Shown: one piece after another, positions 9,203-17,719 of the stretch
Layout of the letters: each line of letters starts with the position of its first letter
Numbering within the stretch: position 1 is the first letter of the stretch
DNA from: Mesobacillus campisalis
GTDB lineage: Bacteria; Bacillota; Bacilli; Bacillales; Cytobacillaceae
Direction of reading: 5' to 3'
Assembly (NCBI RefSeq): GCF_000986785.1
Contig: NZ_LAYY01000008.1
Span: 62,001-126,000, forward strand
DNA length: 64,000 nucleotides
The notes under the pieces: model-generated
The model's input: only the letters and a program-made list of their open reading frames with translations
The model's database searches: none
What the model was told of the DNA's origin: nothing
Program-made: the position numbers and the translations under genes

Positions 9203-9256
9203 CATTGGCGACCGCTGACACCCTTTTTCACCGGCTCCGGGCTCCAACTACCCTCT
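9203..9256. repeat. Solitary unit of the 52-bp repeat family B
   Basis: One unit beginning ATTGGCGACCGCTGACACCC and ending GGGCTCCAACTACCC aligns along its length with the three units at 14347-14505. The ends TTGG and CCAA close a possible hairpin. It lies between the convergent ysdB and ysdA genes. Confidence 0.65.
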
Positions 9257-9266
9257 TTTTAGCCTC

Positions 9267-9524
9267 CTACAACAAGGCCAGCCATGCGGCCACATGAATC
9301 ACTGCCAGCACAGGCAGCCCCCATTTAAACTGGACATGCTTTGTTTTATGCCGGAACATCTGCATTCCGGCTGTCATCCCGGCTGCTCCTCCCAATATGG
9401 CAACCATCCAAAGCTGACGCTCGCTAATCCGGTATTTCCCTTTCCTTGCCCGCTGCTTGTCAGAGGCCATCATCAGTAATCCGACAAGATTCATGATCAG
9501 ATAAAGCAGAATTAAAATATCCAT
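9267..9524 (-). CDS. ysdA: DUF1294 membrane protein YsdA
   Basis: An 85-residue protein with three hydrophobic segments and the DUF1294 core DKQRARKGKYRISERQL, then GGAAGMTAGMQMFRHKTKH. Function unknown; the family is widespread and sometimes fused to cold-shock domains. RBS GGGG precedes the ATG. It sits just downstream of the rplT terminator, so read-through or an unseen promoter must express it. The place matches B. subtilis ysdA. Confidence 0.85.
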   Translation of the reverse strand: MDILILLYLIMNLVGLLMMASDKQRARKGKYRISERQLWMVAILGGAAGMTAGMQMFRHKTKHVQFKWGLPVLAVIHVAAWLALL

Positions 9525-9543
9525 TCCCCAGCCCCCTTATTGA

Positions 9544-9574
9544 AAAAAGCCATTCTGCTAGAGAATGGCTTTTG
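9544..9574 (-). terminator. Terminator of infC-rpmI-rplT
   Basis: Minus strand AAAGCCATTCTC / AGAATGGCTTT hairpin followed by TTTTTTC, between rplT and ysdA. Confidence 0.85.
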
Positions 9575-9583
9575 GTAAATTGC

Positions 9584-9943
9584 TTATTTATTGAATTGTG
9601 CTTTTGCAGCGTTTGCCAATTCAGTGAATGCTTTTTCGTCTTGAATCGCAAGCTCAGCAAGCATTTTGCGGTTCACTTCGATGCCAGCAAGCTTCAAGCC
9701 GTGCATCAAACGGCTGTAAGAAAGACCGTTCATGCGTGCTGCTGCGTTGATACGAGTGATCCAAAGCTTGCGGAAGTCACGCTTCTTCTGGCGACGGTCA
9801 CGGAATGCATATTGCAAGGACTTCATGACCTGCTGGTTAGCTACTTTATATAAAGTGTGTTTTGAACCGAAATAACCTTTTGCTAGTTTAATTACCTTTT
9901 TACGACGCTGACGCGTAACTGTACCGCCTTTAACACGTGGCAT
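9584..9943 (-). CDS. rplT: 50S ribosomal protein L20
   Basis: 119 residues, starting [20 protein letters not shown]. Basic N-terminal extension followed by the globular domain. L20 is essential for early 50S assembly, and in bacilli it represses its own operon by binding the infC leader. Third gene of infC-rpmI-rplT, with 39 nt from the rpmI stop. Confidence 0.97.
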   Translation of the reverse strand: MPRVKGGTVTRQRRKKVIKLAKGYFGSKHTLYKVANQQVMKSLQYAFRDRRQKKRDFRKLWITRINAAARMNGLSYSRLMHGLKLAGIEVNRKMLAELAIQDEKAFTELANAAKAQFNK

Positions 9944-9982
9944 GTAATTTCCCTCCTATATGTGAATCGAGATTCCTCGAGA

Positions 9983-10183
9983 TTACTTAATGTTGTCTAA
10001 CAGGTGACGGATACGCTTGAAATCGCCTTTGGATACAAGAGTTCCCTTGCGAAGCTTACGCTTTGCTTTTGTAGACTTGTTTGCGAATAAGTGGCTAGTG
10101 TAAGCGCGGGCACGCTTAAGCTTGCCTGATCCAGTTTTCTTGAAACGCTTTGCAGCGCCACGGTGAGTTTTCATTTTTGGCAT
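9983..10183 (-). CDS. rpmI: 50S ribosomal protein L35
   Basis: 66 residues, [20 protein letters not shown] then a highly basic chain ending IRHLLDNIK: standard bacterial L35. RBS GAGGAGG lies upstream. It starts 17 nt after the infC stop, in the infC-rpmI-rplT operon. Confidence 0.96.
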   Translation of the reverse strand: MPKMKTHRGAAKRFKKTGSGKLKRARAYTSHLFANKSTKAKRKLRKGTLVSKGDFKRIRHLLDNIK

Positions 10184-10200
10184 TAGGGACTTCCTCCTCG

Positions 10201-10716
10201 TTACTTTTCGATTTTAGGGGCTAAAACCAGGAACATGCTGCGTCCATCCATTTTCGGGTGGGACTCGACTGTAGCAACTTCCTTGCATGCTGCAGAGAAA
10301 CGGTCCAACACACGCTGGCCAATTTCCTTATGTGTAATCGCACGGCCCTTGAAGCGGATCGATGCTTTTACTTTGTCGCCTTTTTCAAGGAATTTGATGG
10401 CATTGCGCAGCTTTGTATTAAAGTCATGCTCATCAATCGTCGGGCTAAGGCGCACTTCTTTGGTCGTGATGATCTTTTGATTTTTACGTGCTTCTTTCTC
10501 TTTCTTTTGCTGCTCGAATTTAAATTTACCGTAGTCCATGATCCGGGCTACAGGTGGTTTCGCATTCGGTGCCACAAGGACAACATCAAGATTTACACGA
10601 GAAGCGATTTCCAGCGCTTCATTTTTTGTTTTAATTCCCAGCTGATCGCCATTTTGGTCAATGAGACGAACTTCACGGGCACGGATGCCCTCGTTCAACA
10701 GCATATCTTTGCTAAT
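10201..10716 (-). CDS. infC: Translation initiation factor IF-3 (AUU start)
   Basis: 171 residues. The N-domain begins [20 protein letters not shown], followed by a lysine-rich linker (about 75-90, [15 protein letters not shown]) and the C-domain that binds the 30S platform and ends LVLAPKIEK. The start is taken at ATT 10716-10714: GGAGG lies 9 nt upstream, the resulting length fits Bacillus IF-3 (173), and no ATG/GTG/TTG is suitably placed. AUU starts on infC are established in enteric bacteria and permit IF-3 to autoregulate. An upstream in-frame start at 10791 would add 25 residues unlike any IF-3. Transcription is controlled by the L20-type leader. Confidence 0.92.
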   Translation of the reverse strand: MSKDMLLNEGIRAREVRLIDQNGDQLGIKTKNEALEIASRVNLDVVLVAPNAKPPVARIMDYGKFKFEQQKKEKEARKNQKIITTKEVRLSPTIDEHDFNTKLRNAIKFLEKGDKVKASIRFKGRAITHKEIGQRVLDRFSAACKEVATVESHPKMDGRSMFLVLAPKIEK

Positions 10717-10970
10717 AGTTAGCCACCTCCAGGTTTTATACGAATACATTGTTTGGGTCAGAATATCGCCTTCGCATAGTCCGGCTCCCACCGCTTACGA
10801 CAGCAGCTTGACCATGTACGCAAACAAAAAAGTGCGGGCGAAAACACCCACACTTTACGAAACCATACATAATAAAACAGTCGTTTACGTAAAACCTGCC
10901 AACTGCCACTCTGCGTCAGCCAGGTGAGAAGCGGGTGCTTCTTCTTTCCTCAAACTGTATTCAATTTTAC
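10717..10970 (-). promoter_or_regulatory. L20-type leader of infC-rpmI-rplT with transcription attenuator
   Basis: About 250 nt of untranslated leader. Minus strand carries GAAGAAGCACCCGCTTCTCACCTG (read in two parts: GAAGAAGCACC, then CGCTTCTCACCTG) near the 5' end. Further down is a terminator hairpin at about 10855-10825 (AAGTGTGGGTG / CGCCCGCACTT, loop TTTT, then TTTTTTG). This is the architecture of the Bacillus L20 leader, where excess L20 stabilises the terminator. Assignment rests on position and the visible attenuator. Confidence 0.85.
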
Positions 10971-10977
10971 CTTTGTA

Positions 10978-11007
10978 ACTATACCACAGTCTCGGCTATT
11001 GTGTCAA
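10978..11007 (-). promoter_or_regulatory. Sigma-A promoter of infC operon
   Basis: Minus strand TTGACA (11007-11002), 18-nt spacer, TATAGT (10983-10978). The consensus -35 fits a highly expressed translation operon. Confidence 0.85.
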
Positions 11008-11089
11008 ACGAACGAACTGCTGGTTGTTACTGCAACGATTTGTATTGTAGCAAAGTCTGAACAATGACGCAATACTTTTTTTGATTTTA

Positions 11090-13021
11090 TTATTTTTTGG
11101 CTTCTTTGCGGAAGGCATCAAGGAACGATTCGAAAGAGATTGTTTCCGACTTCTGTTCACCGTATTTGCGGACATTGACGGCATTTTCCTCAACCTCTTT
11201 ATCGCCGACCACCAGCATGTACGGGATCTTCTGCATTTGCGCTTCCCTGATTTTATAGCCGATTTTTTCATTGCGGCTGTCGATTTCGACGCGGAAGCCG
11301 GCTGCTTTCAGCTTATCCTGGACTTCCTTCGCATAGTCGAAGTGGACATCCGGGGAGACCGGGATCACCTGCGCCTGGACAGGAGCAAGCCATGTCGGGA
11401 ATGCACCCTTGTACTCTTCAATCAGGAAGGCCACAAAACGTTCCATTGTCGATACGACGCCGCGGTGGATGACAACCGGGCGATGCTGTTTGCCGTCTTC
11501 CCCGACATAAGTTAAATCAAAACGCTCCGGAAGAAGGAAATCCAGCTGGACAGTAGACAGAGTTTCGTCTTTTCCAAGCGCAGTCTTTACCTGGACATCC
11601 AGCTTTGGACCGTAAAACGCCGCCTCGCCTTCCGCCTCATAATAGTCAAGTCCAAGCTCGTCCATCGCTTCCTTCAGCATGCCTTGTGCTTTGTCCCACA
11701 TCTGGTCGTCATCATAATACTTTTCGGTATCCTGAGGGTCACGGTAGGACAAGCGGAAGGAGTAATCATTGAAATTGAAGTCTTTGTATACTTCCAGAAC
11801 CAATTCAACAACTCGTTTGAACTCTTCCTTGATCTGGTCAGGGCGCACAAAAATATGGGCATCATTCAGCGTCATCCCGCGGACACGCTGCAGGCCTGAA
11901 AGGGCCCCGGACATTTCGTAGCGGTGCTGTGTTCCTAGTTCAGCGATCCTGATTGGCAGTTCCCTGTAGCTGTGAATGCTGTTTTTATAGACCATCATAT
12001 GGTGCGGGCAATTCATCGGACGGAGGACCAGCTGTTCGTTATCCATGTCCATGACAGGGAACATATCTTCCTGATAGTGGTCCCAGTGTCCCGAAGTTTT
12101 ATAAAGATCCACGCTTCCCATGACAGGAGTATAGACATGGTCATATCCAAGACTAACTTCCTTATCAACAATATAGCGCTCGATAATGCGGCGGATGGTT
12201 GCGCCTTTTGGAAGCCATAGCGGGAGGCCCTGCCCCACTAGCTGGTTATTGGTAAACAGCTTCAATTCTTTTCCAAGCTTGCGGTGGTCGCGCTCTTTCG
12301 CTTCTTCCAGGAGGCGCAAGTGCTCTGCAAGGTCCTCTTTCTTGAAGAATGCGGTACCGTAGATGCGCTGAAGCATTTTATTGTCGCTGTTGCCGCGCCA
12401 GTAGGCACCGGCAATGCTCAAAAGCTTGAATTCCTTGATTTTGCCTGTGGACGGGACGTGAACCCCGCGGCAAAGGTCGAAAAATTCGCCTTGTTCATAG
12501 ATGGTAACATCCTCTTCCGCCGGAATCGCTTCGATCAACTCAAGCTTGTACTCATCGCCAATTTCCTTATAAAGCTGGACAGCCTCATCGCGGCTTACTT
12601 CCTTGCGGACAATTTCCAGGTTTTCATTGACGATTTTCGCCATTTCCTTCTCGATGGCCGGAAGATCTTCTGGAGACAATGATTGCTCCATATCAATATC
12701 ATAATAAAAACCGCCTTCGATCACCGGTCCGACACCAAGCTTCACATCTTTGTACAGTCGCTTGATGGCCTGTGCCATCAGGTGGGCTGTACTGTGGCGG
12801 AGCACCTCAAGTGCTTCTTCACTGCCTTGGGTCACGATTTCGATAGCAGCATCACCCTCAATCGGACGGCGGAGGTCATACATCTCACCGTTCACCTTGC
12901 CGGCAATGGCTTTCTTCTTCAGCCCCGGGCTGATGGATGCAGCGATATCTTCAATTGTCGTGCCAGCCGAAAACTCCTTTACTGCTCCGTCTGGAAACGA
13001 AATTTTAATTGCGTCTGCCAT
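11090..13021 (-). CDS. thrS: Threonyl-tRNA synthetase
   Basis: A 643-residue class II synthetase (B. subtilis ThrS 643). Domains in order: N-terminal TGS (1-62), second additional domain for editing with [15 protein letters not shown] (about 75-90) and a downstream zinc/editing Cys-His patch RGVHVP, then the catalytic core with class II motif 2 FRPM-like [14 protein letters not shown], motif 3 region [14 protein letters not shown], and the C-terminal anticodon-binding domain (about 540-643). RBS AAGGAGG lies before the ATG. Monocistronic under a T-box leader. Confidence 0.97.
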   Translation of the reverse strand: MADAIKISFPDGAVKEFSAGTTIEDIAASISPGLKKKAIAGKVNGEMYDLRRPIEGDAAIEIVTQGSEEALEVLRHSTAHLMAQAIKRLYKDVKLGVGPVIEGGFYYDIDMEQSLSPEDLPAIEKEMAKIVNENLEIVRKEVSRDEAVQLYKEIGDEYKLELIEAIPAEEDVTIYEQGEFFDLCRGVHVPSTGKIKEFKLLSIAGAYWRGNSDNKMLQRIYGTAFFKKEDLAEHLRLLEEAKERDHRKLGKELKLFTNNQLVGQGLPLWLPKGATIRRIIERYIVDKEVSLGYDHVYTPVMGSVDLYKTSGHWDHYQEDMFPVMDMDNEQLVLRPMNCPHHMMVYKNSIHSYRELPIRIAELGTQHRYEMSGALSGLQRVRGMTLNDAHIFVRPDQIKEEFKRVVELVLEVYKDFNFNDYSFRLSYRDPQDTEKYYDDDQMWDKAQGMLKEAMDELGLDYYEAEGEAAFYGPKLDVQVKTALGKDETLSTVQLDFLLPERFDLTYVGEDGKQHRPVVIHRGVVSTMERFVAFLIEEYKGAFPTWLAPVQAQVIPVSPDVHFDYAKEVQDKLKAAGFRVEIDSRNEKIGYKIREAQMQKIPYMLVVGDKEVEENAVNVRKYGEQKSETISFESFLDAFRKEAKK

Positions 13022-13047
13022 TGGCTTTTCCTCCTTAAAATAAAATA

Positions 13048-13320
13048 AAAAAACCCGTCCCTAAAAAAAAGGGACGAGTTTGATTCACGCGGTTCCACCC
13101 AATTTCCCGTTTCAGGGATTTCCCCCGAAAACGGCTCTGGTTGCGATAACGGCTTTGCTGCCGTCAGCTGCTACTGGCACTTATGCGTTCGCATCTGAAG
13201 TTCGGAGGCGGTAAGCTTTTCTCTAGTGTTAGGAAGGTTACAGCCTTGCCTTCCCTCTCTGCAAACCATTCAAGAATGCCCATGTCCTCGTCATTACTTT
13301 TTCTGAATTCACTTAGTATG
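13048..13320 (-). promoter_or_regulatory. T-box riboswitch leader of thrS (tRNA-Thr responsive)
   Basis: The minus strand carries the T-box core GGGTGGAACCGCG (13100-13088). A terminator follows: a 10-nt pair AACTCGTCCC / GGGACGGGTT with a T/A-rich loop and TTTTTTTA at about 13080-13051. Stem I region includes GGCTGTAACCTTCC, whose ACC (13238-13236) is the probable Thr specifier. It explains the whole 338-bp gap between thrS and ytxC. Confidence 0.93.
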
Positions 13321-13326
13321 TAGGTT

Positions 13327-13355
13327 ATTATAGTTTGTAATGTTTTGAAAATCAA
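13327..13355 (-). promoter_or_regulatory. Sigma-A promoter of thrS leader
   Basis: Minus strand TTGATT (13355-13350), 17-nt spacer, TATAAT (13332-13327). It lies directly downstream of the ytxC stop. Confidence 0.85.
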
Positions 13356-13359
13356 GGGA

Positions 13360-14208
13360 CTACTGGGCATTTTTTTGATTAAAAGAATGCAGCGGGCTGA
13401 TTTTTACACGCTCCTCAAAAATATTGCATATGGTGCGGACGAGTGGCTGTTCCGGCAGGTCTGTATAAAGGCGGATGACGGATGGCGCAAGGGACAGCAA
13501 GGGGGCGATGGTCACCGAGTCCACGTAAACCGGGTGGTTCCCCAAAAGCTTGCGGTCAATCGTCCGGATCAGTTCGCTTCTTGTAATCTGGCAGACATGC
13601 TCATCATAAAAAAATGTTCCTTCGGCGACAATCAAGTGAATTAAAGGCTTCAGTGCCGGCCTTCCCGCAAGGAAATCGCGCAGCGTCTGGACGAACATCT
13701 GGTACTCCTGCTCAAGCTTGTACTCATCAATCGCCACTTCTACATAGCTGTGCAGTTTATCAAAAAATGGCTTCAAACGAAACGTCACGAAGGAGTCAAA
13801 CGAGAACGAGATGCTGTCGGTAAAGATTTCGGAGATGGCCTCTTGGACAATCTGCTTCTCATCCGGACCGCTCAGGAATGGTTCCAGGTCCTCCCGGTTT
13901 CCGTCTATCACTGAATAAATTACCTCAAGGATCTGCTCCTGCTCATGGCTGTCTTCGTAAAAAAAACGTTCCTCCAGAATCTCCCTGAACCAGTCATCCC
14001 GCTTTTTGAGCGCAATGAATTCATATACACCTTCCCTGACTGTATGAAAAGCCTCATCAGGCATCGCATTGCTATCTATTTTAATCCTGCGTCTGTCCTC
14101 ATCCAGCTGGACCAGGCCGCTCCCAGGCTGGCCCGCACGCAGGCAATCAACAATGTGCCCATACATCCGGCGGGCATCACGGTCTTTTTGGAAGATGATT
14201 TCAATCAA
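13360..14208 (-). CDS. ytxC: Putative sporulation protein YtxC
   Basis: 282 residues, close to B. subtilis YtxC (281), a DUF-type cytosolic protein linked to sporulation in bacilli; the biochemical role is unknown. It is rich in acidic and aromatic residues, with no signal peptide or membrane segment. The start is TTG 14208 (LIEIIFQKDRDA), 6 nt after AAAGGGGGG; a longer frame upstream of this lacks an RBS. It sits between thrS and the dnaI-dnaB pair, as in B. subtilis. The stop lies 5 bp from the thrS -35 box, and no terminator is visible. Confidence 0.85.
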   Translation of the reverse strand: MIEIIFQKDRDARRMYGHIVDCLRAGQPGSGLVQLDEDRRRIKIDSNAMPDEAFHTVREGVYEFIALKKRDDWFREILEERFFYEDSHEQEQILEVIYSVIDGNREDLEPFLSGPDEKQIVQEAISEIFTDSISFSFDSFVTFRLKPFFDKLHSYVEVAIDEYKLEQEYQMFVQTLRDFLAGRPALKPLIHLIVAEGTFFYDEHVCQITRSELIRTIDRKLLGNHPVYVDSVTIAPLLSLAPSVIRLYTDLPEQPLVRTICNIFEERVKISPLHSFNQKNAQ

Positions 14209-14346
14209 CCATATCCCCCCTTTGTTAAAATCTCCTGATTTAATATATGGGGGACTTGGCCGATTTAGAAGCATCAGCATGCTGTTCAAATTGTTTTATT
14301 CAATAAAAGGGATTAGCTGTAATGTGACAATCTACAAGCACATGGG

Positions 14347-14505
14347 TATTGGTGACCGGCGATCCAGCTTTTCCATCGGCACGGGCCCCTAACACCTCTA
14401 TTGGTGACCGACGAACCCATTTTTCAACCGGGACGGGCGCCAAACACCTCTATTGGTGACCGACGAATCCGTTTTTCCATCGGCACGGGCTCCAAGCCTC
14501 CCCTG
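14347..14505. repeat. Tandem array of three 52-bp units (family B)
   Basis: TTGGTGACC recurs at 14349, 14401 and 14453, exactly 52 bp apart. Each unit has the pattern TTGGTGACCGACGAAYCC, a T-rich stretch, CGGSACGGG and CTCCAA or GCCAA, then CACCTCT. The ends can pair (TTGGTGACCG with CGGGCGCCAA in unit 2). The array occupies most of the 385-bp gap between ytxC and dnaI; the rest is the dnaI terminator. A solitary copy lies at 9203-9256. Confidence 0.8.
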
Positions 14506-14530
14506 TGCGAATCTCCCGCATCTTCCTAAA

Positions 14531-14571
14531 ACAAAAAAACGACTCAAACAGCATGGCTCTTTGAGTCGTTC
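14531..14571 (-). terminator. Terminator of dnaB-dnaI
   Basis: Minus strand AACGACTCAAA / TTTGAGTCGTT (11 bp, loop about 10 nt) followed by TTTTTGTTTT. Confidence 0.9.
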
Positions 14572-14593
14572 AAGTTATTTCGTTTTCAGCCTG

Positions 14594-15529
14594 TCAGTAG
14601 GCCCTTCTGTTCTTTCCTTCCACTTTTACCGGTGTGGCCAGGTATTTGATGCGTTCGAGGATCCTTGCTGCCTTGAGCTGCTCTTCTTCTCCCCGCTGGC
14701 TGTGGGTGAGGTGGTGTTCGAGGCCGCCAAGGTCAAAATTGGACGTGAAGAAAGTTGGCAGATTTTCAGCCATTCTAAACTGCAGGATGGGGCCAAGGAT
14801 TTCGTCCCGCGCCCAGCTGCTCATGGTCTCCGCTCCCATATCGTCAAGCATCAGCACAGGCGTTTTCTTGATTGCATCGAGCTTTTCATTGACCGTATTG
14901 TTTCCGATGGAATTTTTCATCTCGCGGAACAGCTCGGGAACATAGACAATCATCGAACTGACCTGCTTCTTGGCTAGCTCATTGGCAATCGCCCCCAGCA
15001 GGTAGGATTTCCCGGTACCAAACGGGCCATGAAGGTAAAGCCCTTTCTGCCTTTCCTCCGGGGAGTAGTTTTGGACGAATTCCTTCGCCATTTTAATCGC
15101 CAGGAATCGTCCCTTGTCATCAAGGTCCACCTCTCCAAGCGATGCATTGAGTATTTCCTTCGGGACAAACAGGCTGCCAATCAGCCGTTCGTTCTTCAGC
15201 TTTTCATCATGCATGACCTTCCGCGGGCAACGGTCATATTTCACATCGATATATTTTCCATTGAACACAAGCTCCGGTTCATATCCCTGAAGCATATTGC
15301 GGCAGGATGACAGGCTGCTGCACTTGTCGCAGCCTTTGCTCTGGTTAATGAACTCATGCAGCTTCATCAGGCTTTTATCTACAATCTCCCTGTTGATTTC
15401 CCCCTGGTGCCTCCGCAGGAAATCCTGAACCGAAGGGTCGCTCAGCACTTCATTTCTCAGGTTTTCGTACCGCTTCTGGAAATTTTGGTTGTTGGCCAGC
15501 TTCTTCAATGTATCATTTATATTTTGCAC
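14594..15529 (-). CDS. dnaI: Primosomal protein DnaI (helicase loader)
   Basis: A 311-residue (same as B. subtilis) AAA+ ATPase that loads the replicative helicase DnaC at oriC and during restart. The N-terminal helicase-interaction domain has C-X2-C-X5-C (GCDKCSSLSSCRN, about 66-77). The AAA+ part has Walker A GPFGTGKS (about 170), Walker B VLMLDDMGAE and a sensor-1-like FFTSNFD. The start is GTG 15529, 8 nt after GGGAGG; an alternative GTG at 15538 would overlap the dnaB stop. Translationally linked to dnaB. Where B. subtilis DnaI has GYHPKL this protein has GYEPEL, losing a histidine described as a zinc ligand. Confidence 0.93.
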   Translation of the reverse strand: MQNINDTLKKLANNQNFQKRYENLRNEVLSDPSVQDFLRRHQGEINREIVDKSLMKLHEFINQSKGCDKCSSLSSCRNMLQGYEPELVFNGKYIDVKYDRCPRKVMHDEKLKNERLIGSLFVPKEILNASLGEVDLDDKGRFLAIKMAKEFVQNYSPEERQKGLYLHGPFGTGKSYLLGAIANELAKKQVSSMIVYVPELFREMKNSIGNNTVNEKLDAIKKTPVLMLDDMGAETMSSWARDEILGPILQFRMAENLPTFFTSNFDLGGLEHHLTHSQRGEEEQLKAARILERIKYLATPVKVEGKNRRAY

Positions 15530-15534
15530 GGCAC

Positions 15535-16944
15535 TCACCTCCCATCCTTAAATTGTTTCAGTTCTTCTTCAAGAAGTCTTTTTTCTTTTTCAAAATCAAA
15601 ATCCTCTTCTCCAGCTTGCGAATCGGTTGCCCGGCTACTGTCTTTATTTTCAAACCAGTCAGGAAGCATTTCCTTCCGCACCTGCTTTTTCCCCTGGGCT
15701 GGACGTGATTTCTTTTCTTCTGCCCAGTCGAGATACTGTCTGTGTTCCTTCTTGGCCAGCTCCATCGCCTCTTTGACGGTCTGGATTTTCTTCCGGGACC
15801 AGTGGCTCGCAATTTTTTCGATGAATGCTTTTGTAAGCTTCATATCAGTCCTGAGCATCACATAATGGACCAGTACATTGCAAACTCCCGGGAGCAGCTT
15901 TTGCTTGAACATGATGTCCTCAATCATCTGCATTTCCGATTTGGAAGGGACCGCTCCGCCCGAAATGTCAATAAGCAGCTGCCTAGGCGAAGCTGTTTCA
16001 AAGTAATGGACCAGCTTGTCTTCCTCCGTTTTCGGAACACTCGCTGCGGTTTTGAACTGCGCCGGCTGGACCCGGTCCATAAGCTGGGGAAGCTGGTCCT
16101 GATTTTCAAACTGGTACCAGTCCCTGGCCGCTTTCCTGAGCTCTTCTATATCAATTTCACTGTCCGGCGTCAAAGCACTGAGGACAATGTTTTTCATCTG
16201 GATGGCATCGATGCTGTACAGGAAGGCCAGATTGCTGATGGCTTCTTTCACTCTGGAATTAAGCGCATTTTTCGAGACGAGCGATTCATTCAGACCGCCC
16301 AGCAAAAGTTCAAAATTAAACTCGTCCGCAGGGATTTGGATGGCTTCAGGCTCCTGTCTCCCCATGAACTGCTGCCCCTCGCCCGGACCAAATTCTTCTT
16401 CCGCATCCTGATGAACCTGGAGCGTGCCGGGCGTGGCGGACACAAACACTTCCTGGAACGCTTTGGTGACTTCCGAATAACCTTCCGCATTGTCTACCGA
16501 TTTATCGGCAAAAAACCGCTTTAGCCTGCCGAACTGATTCTTGCCTACTTTCCTGTACAGGTAAATATTCAGGAGCCCATCCAGGAAAAACTGTTCCGGC
16601 GTCAGCGGGGCCTGCAGTTCATATATAAACGAGCGGACATCTTCCTCATCATCCTTGACAAATGTCTTTAGAAGCCCCATTGCCTCAAGCTTAAGCCTCG
16701 CGTGATAAATATCCTTCAGGTTCATATCCAGGAGGGTCATAAGGCTATGGTGGGATGTGGATGCCGACCAAAGGCGGTTCTCCTCGAGCTCCGCCCAAAG
16801 GGTCATGTACAGACTCAGGCAGACCGGGCCCACAAGCGGCTGATACAAGAAAGTCAGCACCTTCCTGTCATATTCATGCAGCAACCCGTTCGAAGCGACA
16901 GAATAATGGTCTACAGGCAGTATTTCCTGCCAATGCTGAACCAT
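15535..16944 (-). CDS. dnaB: Replication initiation/membrane attachment protein DnaB
   Basis: 469 residues (B. subtilis DnaB 472), a Firmicute-specific helicase co-loader with two DnaB/DnaD-like domains that remodels oriC DNA with DnaD and DnaI. It begins MVQHWQEILPVDHYSV. The C-terminal DDBH2-like region contains YFETASPRQLLIDISGG, followed by a charged linker and a KKRLLEEELKQ-type tail. The start is ATG 16944, close after AAAGGGGGG. An in-frame ATG at 16998 lies within a dispersed repeat and would add 18 unrelated residues. First gene of dnaB-dnaI. Confidence 0.93.
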   Translation of the reverse strand: MVQHWQEILPVDHYSVASNGLLHEYDRKVLTFLYQPLVGPVCLSLYMTLWAELEENRLWSASTSHHSLMTLLDMNLKDIYHARLKLEAMGLLKTFVKDDEEDVRSFIYELQAPLTPEQFFLDGLLNIYLYRKVGKNQFGRLKRFFADKSVDNAEGYSEVTKAFQEVFVSATPGTLQVHQDAEEEFGPGEGQQFMGRQEPEAIQIPADEFNFELLLGGLNESLVSKNALNSRVKEAISNLAFLYSIDAIQMKNIVLSALTPDSEIDIEELRKAARDWYQFENQDQLPQLMDRVQPAQFKTAASVPKTEEDKLVHYFETASPRQLLIDISGGAVPSKSEMQMIEDIMFKQKLLPGVCNVLVHYVMLRTDMKLTKAFIEKIASHWSRKKIQTVKEAMELAKKEHRQYLDWAEEKKSRPAQGKKQVRKEMLPDWFENKDSSRATDSQAGEEDFDFEKEKRLLEEELKQFKDGR

Positions 16945-16961
16945 TGTGGTCCCCCCTTTCA

Positions 16962-17082
16962 GAAAAGCGCAAGCACCTTGTTTAGCCCCGACCAGCATAA
17001 GACGCTCCAGAATAGAAGGCGTTTTTTGCCTTCAATTCTGAAGTGGCTTATGACTCGAGGGGCTAGGCGCTGGAGCTAGACA
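16962..17082 (-). repeat. 121-bp dispersed imperfect palindrome, copy 1 (dnaB leader)
   Basis: A long inverted repeat: GCATAAGACGCTCCAGAAT pairs with ATTCTGAAGTGGCTTATGA around a GAAGGCG / TGCCTTC tip, with outer TAGCCCC / GGGGCTA. It fills the space between the nrdR terminator and the dnaB RBS, so a dnaB transcript starting upstream would carry it in its 5' leader. Other copies: 52101-52221, 53599-53719, 58382-58500. Confidence 0.88.
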
Positions 17083-17111
17083 ATAATCTAATTACAAAAG
17101 TTATGAATCAT

Positions 17112-17146
17112 TTAAAAAAAGAGCCAAGGGTTTCCCTTCAGCTCTA
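17112..17146 (-). terminator. Terminator of nrdR
   Basis: Minus strand AGAGCTGAAGGG / CCCTTGGCTCT (loop AAA) followed by TTTTTTT. It begins 2 nt past the nrdR stop. Confidence 0.88.
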
Positions 17147-17148
17147 TC

Positions 17149-17610
17149 CTAAGACTGTTCCTTCTTGATCAGGTCTTTCAATTCATCAATGAACACATTT
17201 ATATCTTTAAACTGGCGATAGACGGAAGCAAAGCGGACATAGGCCACCTCATCGACTTTGGCAAGCCTGTCCATGACCATTTCACCGATGTTTTCACTTT
17301 TCACTTCGGAAACTCCCTGGCTGCGCAGCTCCTTTTCAACCTCTGAAACAATGTCCTCAAGCTGCTGCAAGGCGACGGGCCTTTTCTCGCAGGCTTTAAT
17401 CAGCCCTCTTAAAAGCTTTTCGCGATTGAATTCTTCCCTGGTGCCTTCCTTTTTGACAACAATGAGCGGAATTTCCTCCACTTTCTCAAATGTGGTAAAC
17501 CGATAGGAACATGCTTCGCATTCCCTGCGGCGGCGAATCGATCTGCCTTCATCCACAGGGCGGGAATCGAGGACCCTGGTTGAGTTATTATGGCAAGTTG
17601 GACACTTCAT
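17149..17610 (-). CDS. nrdR: Transcriptional repressor NrdR
   Basis: A 153-residue repressor of ribonucleotide reductase genes that senses dATP/ATP. It has an N-terminal zinc ribbon (MKCPTCHN ... ECEACSYR, residues 3-6 and 31-34) and an ATP-cone (about 49-139) beginning [20 protein letters not shown]. Operon context with speD upstream and dnaB downstream follows B. subtilis (ytcG). It has its own terminator, so dnaB-dnaI must start separately. Confidence 0.96.
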   Translation of the reverse strand: MKCPTCHNNSTRVLDSRPVDEGRSIRRRRECEACSYRFTTFEKVEEIPLIVVKKEGTREEFNREKLLRGLIKACEKRPVALQQLEDIVSEVEKELRSQGVSEVKSENIGEMVMDRLAKVDEVAYVRFASVYRQFKDINVFIDELKDLIKKEQS

Positions 17611-17719
17611 GTATGCTCAGCTCCGGTATTTTCAAATATAATATCACCTGTCCGGCATAATGCCGTTTCGATACCTTCTACTCTATATTATTAAAATTGG
17701 CTGGTCTGTACAAGTACGA

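Noticed and set aside
16945-16998. N-terminal extension of DnaB by 18 residues from an ATG at 16998
   Set aside because: The extension is encoded by the dispersed repeat and has no RBS; a strong RBS stands before the ATG at 16944 and the shorter protein matches the family length.
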